Under the pieces are notes generated by a model. It saw only the letters and a program-made list of their open reading frames with translations. It searched no databases and was not told the DNA's origin. A stretch of DNA of 64,000 bases, from assembly GCA_029945375.1 (NCBI GenBank), contig CM057059.1:1178001-1242000 (forward strand), read 5' to 3'. Position 1 is the first letter of the stretch. The number at the start of each line of letters is the position of its first letter. Made by a program: the position numbers and the translations under genes. Positions 12,329 through 22,993 of the stretch are shown here, piece by piece. This DNA is from Agaricus subrufescens. Taxonomy: Eukaryota; Basidiomycota; Agaricomycetes; Agaricales; Agaricaceae.

Positions 12329-15300
12329 CTATCCTAAAGATGCACGAATTCCAATTCCTCCCGAGTCGGAAGGTACGGGTAATTCACCACTCCTGTCAGA
12401 GATAAATGCACTATATCTGTAATAAATGACGTTAATTCTCGAATCTTACAGAAGGGGGGGTAAAAGATATTCTTCACTACTTACATTCGCTTGAGTCTTC
12501 GATGCTCTTCAGGGGGTACAGACGGCCTCGTTGATTCAAATACTTTATCAATGTGTGTTTGGCATATTTCGTGCTGCTGTGGAAAAAAAAACGGATTAGT
12601 TTCGACACATAAGAAAATTAAAAAGGGAAAAAGGTACTTTTGGCTTTGACTCGGATTGGTCGCCTTTCACGGTAGTGGGGTCGGATAGAGTCGTTCCTCG
12701 ACTAGACATTTTATGATGATTGACGATCCGGCGTAACTTGAAAAAGAGATAAAGAGGGAGATGAGATGAAGGTAGTGAGTATGGGAAATCACGACACTAA
12801 CTCTTCTTTGCAGAGCCACTTGATCGGCCTTGCTCATTATACTTTCCTTTCCTTTGTTCTTGCCTCCAAGTACGACAAAGTCTATCGGTGTATCATCATC
12901 CCTGGTGGAAGGTTTGTCCGACGGAAGCAACGAAGCGATACTCTCGTGCACGACTTCTAAATGCGCATTATACAACAAAGCTTGTAAATCCGCGCCCGAG
13001 TAGCCCTCTGTTCGATCTGCCAAATCGTCAAGATTGACTGATGATGATAATTTGAGTTTTTGAGAGACCGCGAGGAGGATCTAGTTGTATAACACGTTGG
13101 TATATGATAATATGCAGAGGAGTGTTTGGACATTACATCTTTACGTTCGTCCTTTGTCGGCATATCACAAAGCAACGATTTATCTAGGCGTCCAGGGCGG
13201 AGGAGGGCAGAGTCTATGAGGTCTGGCCGACTGCGAGAGGATGCATTAGTAGATGTAGAATTGGACGTGACGGTGACATCTACCTCGTAGCTGCGAGGAC
13301 ATAAACACCATCTAGACCCTCAGCACCGTCCATCTGTGTTAACAGCTGATTGACCACACGATCTGTCACACCCGTGCTATCATGACCTCTGCACAAAAGA
13401 TTGCCTCAGTTAATTGAAGGGAAGATTGAAGGTATGATGCTTACCTCTTTGGAGCAATCGAATCAAATTCGTCGAAAAACAACACACAAGGTTTTGCAGC
13501 GCTCGCTCGTTCAAATAGATCTCGGACCTGGGAATTGATACAGAGTTAGAAGAACCCAAGCCAGAGAGGAGTCGTCACATACGGATTTCTCACTAGCACC
13601 GATATACTTGTTCAGAATTTCTGGACCTTTCACGCTTATAAAATTCAAGCCACACTCCTTTGCCACAGCAGATGCCAGAAGTGTTTTTCCGCATCCGGGG
13701 TAACCGTACAACAGTAAGCTGTCACATGGCGAGTTAGCATTGAGAAAGAGACAGGGGCGCACGAACATACCCAGAACGTAATCTCAGTGGAGACTGCGCA
13801 AAGATCGGCGCATACTTTGTCGGCCACTCCAACGTCTCCCTCAGGACTTGTTTTGTCTCGTACAAACCACCGATATCTGACCAGGCGACTCCTGATTTCT
13901 CTAACTTGACGTCCCTCAATGACAAGGGCACAAAACCGACTTGAGCAGCAGTGAAATCCGCGTTGGTCAATTTCTGCGCAGAGGACTGTCAGTTCGACCT
14001 GCCAGTCAAGAGATAGAAGCCTTACGGGAGGATCGCTCTGCACCACCCGCATAGCAACTTGGTGGATAGCTCTAGCAACGAGATCCTGAAGGTCGAGTGC
14101 GGAATACCCTTCAGTCTGAGTCGCAAACGCAGTGAAATTGACAGGGTTTTCTGTGTCAATTGTGATGTCCTTCGCCGATTCTAAGGTATTGTGTACAATT
14201 CGCGAAAGAATCTGATGCGATGTTCAGAAAATGTGGTAGATAGATGCAGTTATATCTCGCACTGACCTCCTTGCGGGCGTCCTTGGTGGGTGGCTTTATG
14301 TGCACCACCTCTTTGAATAAGTGTGTGGTATTAAGTAGTGGGTGCATAGCCGCGGTTGAGGCTGCTGTAGCAATCATGATGATACCACGGCAATTCACAG
14401 CTGCAGTACGTGCCGCAGAGGAGAATATGGAGAGGAAAATCTCGGTGAGTTGTCTTGAGCGGAACGAATCGGCATGCTACGCCATGAGTAATTGAACACA
14501 ACTAATCAATCCTACGTCCAGACAAGACTTACCTCGACTTCTGCAGCCAAGAGTGCATCTAAATTATCCAGCACGATAACAGATGGTCTGTGCCATGCGG
14601 CGTTGTCAAACCAATAGTGAAACAGGTTTTTCACAGTTGCTATAGCGGCTTCCGTATGCTTTGACATGTCTACATATTCTATATCTATGTCCGTTCATTA
14701 GTCCATGGAGTCATCGAGTAACGTCACCAGCTTACATGTGTGTGTCCGAGAATCTTCTTGCAACGTTTTGGCTATCGACTTGGCGATGGAAGTTTTACCA
14801 GCACCAGAGCGCCCAGTAATGAGTAGCGAAGAAACTACTCAGAAATCAACATTGAGCCCATTTGGATGTGAGGGCATGCGTATATGCTGACCTCCATGTA
14901 CGAATTGCTGTTGCGAGTGCAAGATGAATTGTCGGATACAGTGCCTATTGCATTGCTCCAAGATATCATCTACTCCAGCCAGAAAACCGGTCGAAGATAC
15001 TGTCCTGATAGGACTCAGGCATGAGCATTGTGTATTGTCATAAGAAAATCTTCACTTACCGTGAGTTTGGATCTGGGTCACCCGTCTTCTGAACGGAAAT
15101 GGGAGAATGTCCGGATTGAGCAGTGATTCTAGAGGTGACTATCAGTCGTGCAATGACAAAAGTTCGTGGCAAACATGCCTGACTACATCCCACTCTGTCA
15201 CGCCTTCACTCAATGCTACAAACACTATATGTTCGTCAATAACATCCGGCGAACATCCGATGTACACCTGTCCTGAGCCAGGAGGGTCTGTTGAAGTCGT

Positions 15301-16483
15301 CTGATCAGTTTCCTTCCCCTTTTCAGTGGATCCTGGTTTCAGAACGCGTGGGTTGGGGGCATCCTCTGGCTTGGTTGAGGAAGAATCGAGGGTAGGATCT
15401 GAAGGAGGCAGTAGTCGTTTGAAACGAGCGGCATGGCAAAAACATTTTTCTTCATCCCCTTTTTCCTTCTCTGCACCAAAAAGGGTGTCAAATGTCCATG
15501 GTGATACAAAGGCGACGAGCTCGGGTCCAGAATATGTACATGACACTTTTGAATAGCGTGAAGAAAGTACTCTCAGGTGTTTCGTTTCATCTTCCGATTT
15601 GGTTGTCGACTTGGTGGCAGCCTTTTCTGTCGCGGAAGGTTCGTCGCCGTTCGCGTGGCTTTGTGATGAAGGATTAGAGAATGACGATTTTCCATGTGGT
15701 TTTGAGGCAACTCTAACTTCGGTGTTGGTAGTCAACAAAAGAGCGTCTCCCTTGGCAGGAGGATCGATATCGACTGGATCATCGTCTCAGCTCCGAAGAA
15801 GGAATGCATATCTCGAAGAGGCGCACCAACTCGTAATCTCACCCTCGTTCTCGACAATACCCAAACGTCTATCTCCTGGCCAACTTTAGCCACCCTAACA
15901 TGGGATAAGAGCGTGTTTTCCACGAGTGAAGCGTGTATGTCCTAGAAATATGGATTTGCGAGGTTGCACATGGACATTTTATCGACCTTACAATGATTTC
16001 CCAGTCATCTGAAGTAAGAGGTTCCGCCTCCACTATGACAGCCTTTTGCATGTCATGGATTAAACCTATTTCAACCTGAGCACGTCAAAGGGGTGAAGAA
16101 AGGACGGACGGTGACGACATACGAGGTCACCTTCAAGAAAACCAAGCCCTTGTGCGTATTGAGGGTCTATCTCTATTGTCTCGAAGCTATTGTCACCGGC
16201 GGTTTTTGACGCGTTGAAGTATGCCAGAGAGGAGTTAGATGCCATCCCGGTCCAGCCGACATAGGCCTCGACCTTGTTCTTTGCTTCCTCCGAAGCATTA
16301 GAAACGGAGGTTAAGTGAACTGCGAGATGTTGAGGTCTCTATCTTATTAAACACAGACACGAGGTATCAGTTACGAGCAGGACATACAATACTCCGCTCT
16401 AATAGGGGGCCGTAGATGGAGATGGGTAGGTTGACGAGAGACGAACGAAGCGACGTAAAATGGATGCGAGCACGCCTGGGCAT
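12329..16483 (-). CDS. PEX1: Peroxin-1, peroxisomal AAA ATPase
   Basis: This is a gene of about 18 exons. The N-terminal PEX-1N region reads [20 protein letters not shown], then VGWTGMAS and [20 protein letters not shown]. The D1 ATPase has Walker [10 protein letters not shown] (about 14790-14815) and VIVLDNLD. The D2 ATPase has [12 protein letters not shown] (about 13690), [20 protein letters not shown], Walker [15 protein letters not shown], sensor [20 protein letters not shown] and [19 protein letters not shown]. Pex1 with Pex6 pulls the ubiquitinated receptor Pex5 out of the peroxisomal membrane. The stop is at 12329-12331 after a conserved RDRSGELP..LG tail. The start (16481-16483) precedes [12 protein letters not shown]. 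One intron (15129-15178) fits only with a GC donor. D1 keeps Walker A but its LDNLD differs from the canonical DE box, as is usual for Pex1. Confidence 0.93.
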
Positions 16484-16813
16484 CGGTCGGAAGGAGGAAA
16501 TGCAGATTAGAGTGTCTTTTGCATATGTTTCTGCAGCTACTGCCGTCAATCAGTTCTCTCACGCATCCTTATTATCAAACCACGAAGGTTCAAAGTCATC
16601 TATTCTTCTCGTCTGTCCATGGCTGCATACTCCAACCGTTTCACTCCTTTCACGCTTTATCTCTGTTGCTACCTCTCGTGGACTCCGAACTTTTGAATGT
16701 CTTCACCCGTCCGGCCTCCCCGAGCATTTATCTGTCCGCAGCCCTGAATCGTTATTACATAATCATGTTAGAACGCAGAATTGCGACTCAGCGTTGCTTT
16801 TCGAGATACCTCC
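16484..16813. promoter_or_regulatory. Divergent promoter region: PEX1 / SPP2
   Basis: This is 330 bp between divergent start codons, pyrimidine-rich on the plus strand toward SPP2 (about 16580-16730), as in many fungal core promoters. No specific site was identified. Confidence 0.5.
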
Positions 16814-18243
16814 ATGTCCACCTCTCAGAAAATCTCCTTCACTGTCCGTAGACCAACACCACTTTCTCGCGCACCCTCCTCTGGCCCAGAATCCGACAGC
16901 TCCTCCTTCAAAGTCCCAAACCTTCCCCGGCACCTAGCTCCCTCATCAGATTCCCCGGCTCCGAACAGTCCCCTTGCTCACGAGTCTCGTCATACTCACG
17001 GATACTACGACTCCAGTGACGAAGATGACGAAGCTCAGGATGAGTTAGTCACTGGCTTCGACAAGTTCGGTGTTCAGCGGTGTGTCACTCCTTTTCAGCT
17101 TGATTACAGTCATCTCAACTCACAGAAGCCCTACCTGGCGACTCTTCGCCCTTCAGGTTGCATGAGGATAAGAGGAAGAAAAACGATGAGCCGTTAGTGA
17201 TACCCACCATGAAGAATAAAGATTGGAGGGAGCTGGCTCGTAAACGCCGAAGCGCACAACAATATGTACCGAACTCAGCAAAAGCTGAGACTGGAGCAGA
17301 TGGCTCCGTCGGTGGACTTGGAACACGCGATACTATAGGGGCGGGCGCTGCCTTATCCGGCCTCCAAATGCATAAGAAGGTGACTCAAGTTGAGATCTCA
17401 GAGAACATAAAAGTTGAGGAGGTTGTTTCGGACGTGAAAATGGAAGAAGTGGAATTATCTGAAGACGAAGTCGCACGCCGAGCACTCCTTGCCGAAGTGA
17501 ACGGGGTCACAGCAGATGGTCATACCATTGGTGTCATTCCGACGCCAATATCCGAAGGCGATGCGTACAAACAGGACGTGGAAGAGCTTCCTGATGTTGC
17601 TAGTCTCGATGATTATGCTCGTGTCCCTGTGGAACAATTCGGTGCTGCAATGTTGCGCGGAATGGGCTGGAAAGAAGGTACTGCTGCTTCAAAGACCGGC
17701 AAAGGCATCACCGAGCCTTACATCCCTTCTGCCCGACCTGCACTCCTCGGTATTGGAGCCAAAGAAATGGAGGTATTTGATGATGGTAGCAAGAAGAAAA
17801 AGCCCGGACGTCCGGAGAGAAAGTATATCCCAGTAATCAAGAAAGAACGGGAGCCTGAAGACACACCTGGATCAGGAAGAGATCGTTCAATATCCCCGCA
17901 TCGTGTCTCAAGACGAAATTCACCCTCGAGAGACGGAGATAGCGATCGTAGCGGCCGCTATAGGGACAAGGACTATGACCGTAAACGTGAACGTGAAAGA
18001 GGTGAAGAAAGGGATAGAGAGAAGCACAGGGACAGAGACAGAGACAGGGACGAGGACAGGGACAGGGACAGGGACAGGAGGAGGAGGGGAGATTCAGAAA
18101 GGCATAGAGGCAAGGAAAAATACCGAGGGGAGAGAGAGGGAGGACGTTATGAACGGGATAATGACAAACAGGAAAAGGGTCGGCGACGAGACTATGAAAC
18201 AGACCACTCAAGAGACACTAGTAGAAGACGCAGAGACAATTAG
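16814..18243 (+). CDS. SPP2: Pre-mRNA-splicing factor SPP2/GPKOW-like G-patch protein
   Basis: Two exons (16814-17079 and 17157-18243) give 450 residues. The N-terminus starts MSTSQKISFTVRRP, typical of this family, followed by an acidic Ser-rich region. The segment VPVEQFGAAMLRGMGWKEGT is the G-patch that in Spp2 activates the DEAH helicase Prp2 on the spliceosome. After EPYIPSARPALLGIGAK the last 130 residues are an extremely charged RD/RE/RS tail, encoded partly by GACAGG-type tandem hexamers near 18029-18080. The ATG at 16814 begins the conserved N-terminus; an in-frame ATG 33 nt upstream lacks family similarity. Such low-complexity tails are known in splicing factors, but the length varies by species. 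Confidence 0.88.
18029..18080 (+). repeat. GACAGR hexamer tract in the SPP2 tail
   Basis: About eight imperfect tandem copies of GACAGG/GACAGA, one interrupted by GACGAG, encode alternating Asp and Arg. This is an in-frame microsatellite inside the last exon, so length variants would change the protein by whole residues. Confidence 0.7.
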
Positions 18244-18454
18244 ATTTGTATCGCTGGCTCCAGGCGTTTGTGTGTGCCCCACCAGTTTAAATAGTAAACT
18301 GAAATTGACATCAGGTGAATGGGGAGTGATATTGTGATGCCATTTTGGGCGGGGCACGATGTTAATAACTTGATCGAGGATGTATATCATCCGTCCTTTA
18401 ACCGTGCCAGACGTGAGATTGATATGAATATTGTATTGCATTGGTCCAATTGAC
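18244..18454. other. Convergent 3' intergenic region
   Basis: Short spacer between the SPP2 stop and the stop of the small minus-strand ORF. Nothing recognised. Confidence 0.4.
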
Positions 18455-18661
18455 CTAAAGTTGCCATCTGCCTTTGACAACGGGGTTACGGTAGGATGCC
18501 TTCAGTATCATCTGATTGCGGCCTTCGGGCGTGTGTAGTAAAGGGTTTTGACTCATGGCCCAGCGGCGCCAATAGTTTGCCCAATCACCACTTGAATGCT
18601 CATTTTGAAATCCCCCATGGGCCATGGCCCGAGGAAGCGGGTTCTCGTAGCTGGTTGACAT
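18455..18661 (-). CDS. Small uncharacterised Trp-rich protein, 68 residues
   Basis: A single-exon ORF starts at the ATG at 18659-18661 (MSTSYENPLPRAMAHGG) and ends with RNPVVKGRWQL. It is basic and rich in Trp, Asn, Arg and His, with the block GDWANYWRRW. It has no membrane segment and no signal peptide. The composition looks protein-like rather than random, and it sits in a natural slot: convergent with SPP2 and with room for its own promoter upstream. I do not recognise the family. It may be a small organellar subunit or an unannotated conserved microprotein, but I cannot exclude chance. Confidence 0.4.
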   Translation of the reverse strand: MSTSYENPLPRAMAHGGFQNEHSSGDWANYWRRWAMSQNPLLHTPEGRNQMILKASYRNPVVKGRWQL

Positions 18662-18842
18662 AAATAAATTCAATTGCTTCTAAGTTTGGCAGCGGCGCGT
18701 TGCTTCTGTATTCATTAATACTTTGGTATAATAATGTTTGAATAACAGGTTTGTATGTGTACCTGGCCTCTATGGTATCCCTGAGGGCCTCAAAACATGG
18801 TTATAGATTTGAGTCGAGTAGACATCCCTCTTTCGCTCCAGT

Positions 18843-19951
18843 ATGCCATTGTCTACCCTTCCTCCGTCTGTGTTAATGTACGCCAGTGGTTGTGAGGGTC
18901 ATATTACTAGTGCCACCCCCGGCTGCCTGCTGACCTATTGAAGACGCAGGATTAGCCTTTGGGCTTTGCGAATGGGCGAATGGCCTGCCGTTTGAAGTCA
19001 AGTACATCTGGAGGTACGCTCCGCTGCGTTAATGAGCATTTGTCGCCATCGTCTCCTCAGGTTCACCCATATTTCTTGGCAGGAGCTCTGAGCTTGCTCG
19101 AGATTTACGATGGATGTATCTTGCTTCACGATATATAGCCCTCTTGGGACTCGTGTATGGGTTTAATTCACAACCTTCCAAGCGCCTGCTGAGACTTTGT
19201 AACCGACATAAGGTTATATCCCGCCGCGACCAAATATGTCTCCAAGCCTTCGACATCACGAGAGACGTGCATGGCCTACTGGTTGCTTCAGCAGTTCACA
19301 TCTTATACAACCGTAACCATATTTCTGGCATTGTTCGCGAAGCGCGGTGAGCCCAAATCCTCCCACAGGGTAATTGAACCTGCTGATGTTATGTTGTACT
19401 CAGTACATGCATTGTGGGAACACGATACGAAGATTGGGATCTTCCTGCTGGTCTTAGTGACAAGTGAATATTTGTCAAACATAGCAATCGGTGGGATCTC
19501 GTTGGCGAGGGTGGAGCACTATGGGCAGGATTGCCTCTTCACTGTACACTGGCCGAAGGAAATCGTCCTCTTGGGGTATGCGCCCTCATTCGTAAGGTGC
19601 CGTTATTGATTTGCATCACAGTACGAAGGGCATCCTAGTTCAGGTGTGTCTCTGGAGTCTCGCGTTCAAGCGATGTGCTTCTTTGAGGCAAGGATTTGGA
19701 GGCAGCCAAGCAGGCCGACTGATCTCGCGCATCAGCCGGGAAACCCTTGTGGCCACCCTTCTTTACTGCGGTAGGATAATCCTTGGTAGATATCAATTAA
19801 CATTATCGTTGAATCTTATTTTACAGCGGTACCGCTTGTTCTGGTGGCCGACGGAATCTGGACTGATTTGGCTACACAAGTGACAAAGATGACGTACGTC
19901 GCGTTTCCGTGCGTTCATTTGTCTAAATGGTTGTATTGTTCTACGCGCTGA
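18843..19951 (+). CDS. DUF6533-like multi-pass membrane protein
   Basis: This gene had to be rebuilt from seven short exons (18843-18897, 18950-19013, 19083-19160, 19213-19346, 19404-19575, 19622-19770, 19827-19951). All phases agree and give 258 residues. The first part, LPFEVKYIWRSS..WMYLASRYIALLGLVYG, matches the DUF6533 pattern (EV..IW followed by a helix ending in RY). Later helices include LLQQFTSYTTVTIFLALFAK, HALWEHDTKIGIFLLVLV and EYLSNIAIGGISL. This family is greatly expanded in Agaricomycetes and its function is unknown. The first exon and its weak donor (GTCATA) are the least certain part. The protein lacks the usual RLILNLR-type C-terminal tail, so it may be divergent or decaying. 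Confidence 0.55.
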
Positions 19952-20316
19952 ATGTATGTACAAAAGGACGTGCGTGTCAATGACATCTAGTGCGGTAAGT
20001 GCGGACCCTGTTACGACCATAGGCAAACCTCTGACTTATGCTGGAAAGACGTGCCGTATGGTGCGAAATATGCAGGTGTTGCGCGAGAAAGCATCAGGGG
20101 ATCGGATGGCAGGCAGTGAGGAGGGTATTGTATTTACATCGATTCCTGGTTCGATTTAGAGTAATAGGAACAATTGCAAACTCACGCTTGCGCGGGAGTG
20201 TTTTCTTATGGTATGTAGCGCTGCAAGAGGTATTGCCGTGTATGGTAACTTATCTTATGTAGAGAACATGTGACCAACGGAAAACAGTGCGCCAGGCCGG
20301 ACACTGAGCTGACCTT
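19952..20316. other. Intergenic region before ISA2
   Basis: 365 bp between two plus-strand genes. It should contain the ISA2 promoter. No motif recognised. Confidence 0.4.
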
Positions 20317-21017
20317 ATGCTTCGTCCTGCGCTCCGTCTTCTTGCTCAGAGGCGCGTCTCAGCCGTCGTGTCCTCGCCTCGTCGCATTACGAGTCTTTTG
20401 TCTCTCATACCTTCTGCACGCAAGCTTTCGACAACCACTCTGCGATATGCTGCATTGACTAAGCAGATACCGGCGCAGTCAATTGTTGTGCTGCAGACAC
20501 CATCTCCGGAGTACCTGGAACAGGAAGAAATTGACGTCGAGCCATTATCTCCCGACCAAATCCAGCTCATCATCACTGACCGAGCTGCTGAGGTTGGCAT
20601 ATATATCTTACTCTTACGCAGAACAAGCTGGTACTGATTATGAAAAACAGCAACTCAGATCAGTAGCGGCAAGAAGTGGCGATCCTTCTGCAGCTTTGCG
20701 GGTATCTGTCGAATCAGGAGGATGTCACGGCTACCAGTATAAACTGGAGTTGGCCAAGCAGATCTCGCCTGATGACTAGTATGCTCACTTCGACCCTTAT
20801 ATCGTCCTTCTTCTGACGCACATGTCTATGTAGCTGCTTCTCTCACCCAGCAGTAACACCTTCAAATGTCGTTGTTGATGCTGTCTCACTACCACTCATC
20901 AACGGCGCAACGGTGGATTATGTAACGGAATTAATTGGAAGTAGCTTCCGCGTCATGAACAATCCACAAGCCAAGACGAGTGGATGCGGGTGCGGGCTTA
21001 GCTGGGAGCTCAAATGA
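20317..21017 (+). CDS. ISA2: Mitochondrial iron-sulfur cluster assembly protein ISA2
   Basis: Three exons (20317-20592, 20651-20778, 20834-21017) give 195 residues. The first 45 residues are rich in Arg, Ser and Leu and lack acids, as in a mitochondrial presequence. The A-type scaffold domain has SVESGGCHGYQYKLEL and ends with SGCGCGLSWELK. These hold the three cysteines (GGC and CGC) that ligand iron in the IscA/Isa family. Isa2 acts with Isa1 and Iba57 in maturing 4Fe-4S proteins such as aconitase and lipoate synthase. The start at 20317 gives the presequence in frame. The product length is normal for the family. Confidence 0.93.
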
Positions 21018-22993
21018 TCCCTAGAGGGCAACGAATAGAGGTGAACTGATCATTAAATTTTTGCCCATTAGATTGATTAAACTACTCACTACTCTGTCAT
21101 CTGTATACCTAGTTCATGGACATTCTGTACTATTTCTTGAAGAAAGTATACTTTCATCGAAACAGCACTGGCTAGCTACCGCCGGACTATTCTGAACAGC
21201 TACCAACACCGCTGATGGGTTTCCGCGATTGGCTCATGTCCTCCGAATTTCTTCTCTTGAACTACGGAATCGCGCACCTGCAAAGCTGGCATATAGGCAT
21301 ACCAAAGTATTCGTGCTACGAGCGCTTGGGTGGCAGTGTGCCCCTCCCTAGCGCATATCCGATTGCTTGCCATCTCCCGCTTAGCCCCCCCTTTTTTCTC
21401 CCAGCATATCATACAATGCGTTCTAGTGGCTGCCAATAGAACAGTGTCTTTGTCCACAAGTGCAAAGTAGACTTTCCTGATTTCCTTACTCCCTCATTGG
21501 TCCGGCGTGGTTTCCGAGAGAAGTCCATACATTCCTCGTGCGCGTGGCCAAGGCGTATACAACTTCGCACCCGGCAGGTGGACTTACAATTTGACAGAAC
21601 ACCCGGAAGCCTCTAGAACCCTCACGGAGATACATATTTTAAGACCACAAACATGATCGATGGAACATTCATTGAGACAGAATTTGGAATGGTCGTTTCT
21701 AGAAAAGCCGAGCGCACGCGCTCAGGAGTTTAATGTGGGGTGTGTACCTCTCGTCTTGATGATTCACCAAAAACCTCACATGTCAGCCGCCGAGATTGGT
21801 GAGCTACCGAATACGTACTCTTGAATATTTCTTGTCCCTCGAAAAGATTATCCTACGGCCGCGGGGAGGTTCATTGCCCGGGGCGATTGTCAAATATAGG
21901 AAGCACAATCTTTTTTTTTGGGTTCATGACGTCTAACAGTTCGGTTAAAGGACCTCTTAACCGAAATGATTTATTTTTGATTTATGAGCCCCTCATTTTA
22001 CGATGATCATCTTCCTTTTCCAAGGCGTTGGAAGTAGTCGTCTCCGATATCACACGAAATGCATTACCGGCACTCTATCGTCTCTAAAGGAGATTAGAAG
22101 GGGTTTTTTTTTTTTTTTTAGCAAAGGGAGACTACGGTTTATTTTAGACGTCTTCTACGTCTGGAGATAGAGCGATATTTCTGGCATATCTAGTAACTTT
22201 TAAGCGAATAACCAATGGTGGTAGGGATGTAGGGATCACATCTGAATATTAGTCTCATTCCCAAACTGAAGGACAGCAAAAACGTCTCTTCTTAAACCGG
22301 GACCGTGTCTCGCCAAGTCAAGAAGACCAGAAGTGCTTTACATCTCACTTCTATGAATATATTTACCGCGGCCACATGCTTGTGGACCAAATAGCTGATT
22401 CTTTTTCGTGCCGATCAATATAAGGTCTTGATCAAAATCTCTTGTGAATCGCCTCGCAGTCCAAACGTGGGCAACAGTGGTTTACTTGCATGAGCGTCTG
22501 ACTATGCGAATGGAATTTCTGCCAGTATATTTACGTGCACGTCGTCGCTTCAAGGGTGCGTACCCGTCGGATAAACACAGGACTATAGCAATACTTCATA
22601 GCATATGGACAACGTGAGGGGAAAATGTGCTGATATGTCTAGGAGGTAAAGATAGAGGGTTAGATAACAAAGGACAGAATCAAAGAGAAAGTTTACTAGA
22701 CAAACAACTCAAGAAACTATAATAACCAGCATGAGTAGGCTGACTCAGGCAAATGAAAAGACGAAAGCAGGAGGATAAGGAAATCATGAAGTCATGTATA
22801 TACATGAGATAATGCAAAGGAGATGGCGAAGAGAATTTCCTCAAAGTCCAGAGGGTGAAGTCGAGGTGCACCCAAATAGGTAGGACCGGATGATGTACGG
22901 GTGTGAGACCGAACGGGGCAGAACAAACCAAAAGGTGGGTCGTCCTGCCTAATAGCACACGTAGCCTAATTGCTACGATCTAGCTGTCAATTT
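21018..22993. other. Intergenic region, 2.0 kb, no gene seen
   Basis: This is the convergent gap between ISA2 (+) and the Rho gene (-). Its open frames are short and without family motifs. It has a 17-T run near 22103-22120 and a perfect 9-bp inverted repeat at 21940-21965 with an 8-nt loop. I see no transposon ends, tRNA or pseudogene that I could support. Confidence 0.5.
21940..21965. repeat. Short perfect inverted repeat (9-bp arms)
   Basis: TTCGGTTAA at 21940-21948 is mirrored by TTAACCGAA at 21957-21965 around the 8-nt loop AGGACCTC. It could form a hairpin or be a chance palindrome. It lies far from both flanking stop codons. Confidence 0.6.

Noticed and set aside
21541..21600. tRNA A-box-like TGGCCAAGGCG
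   Set aside because: No B box at the right distance and no stem pairing.
22680..22958. Minus-strand frame just downstream of the Rho stop
   Set aside because: It follows the CVIC stop, has no motif, and is Ser/Leu-rich from local composition.
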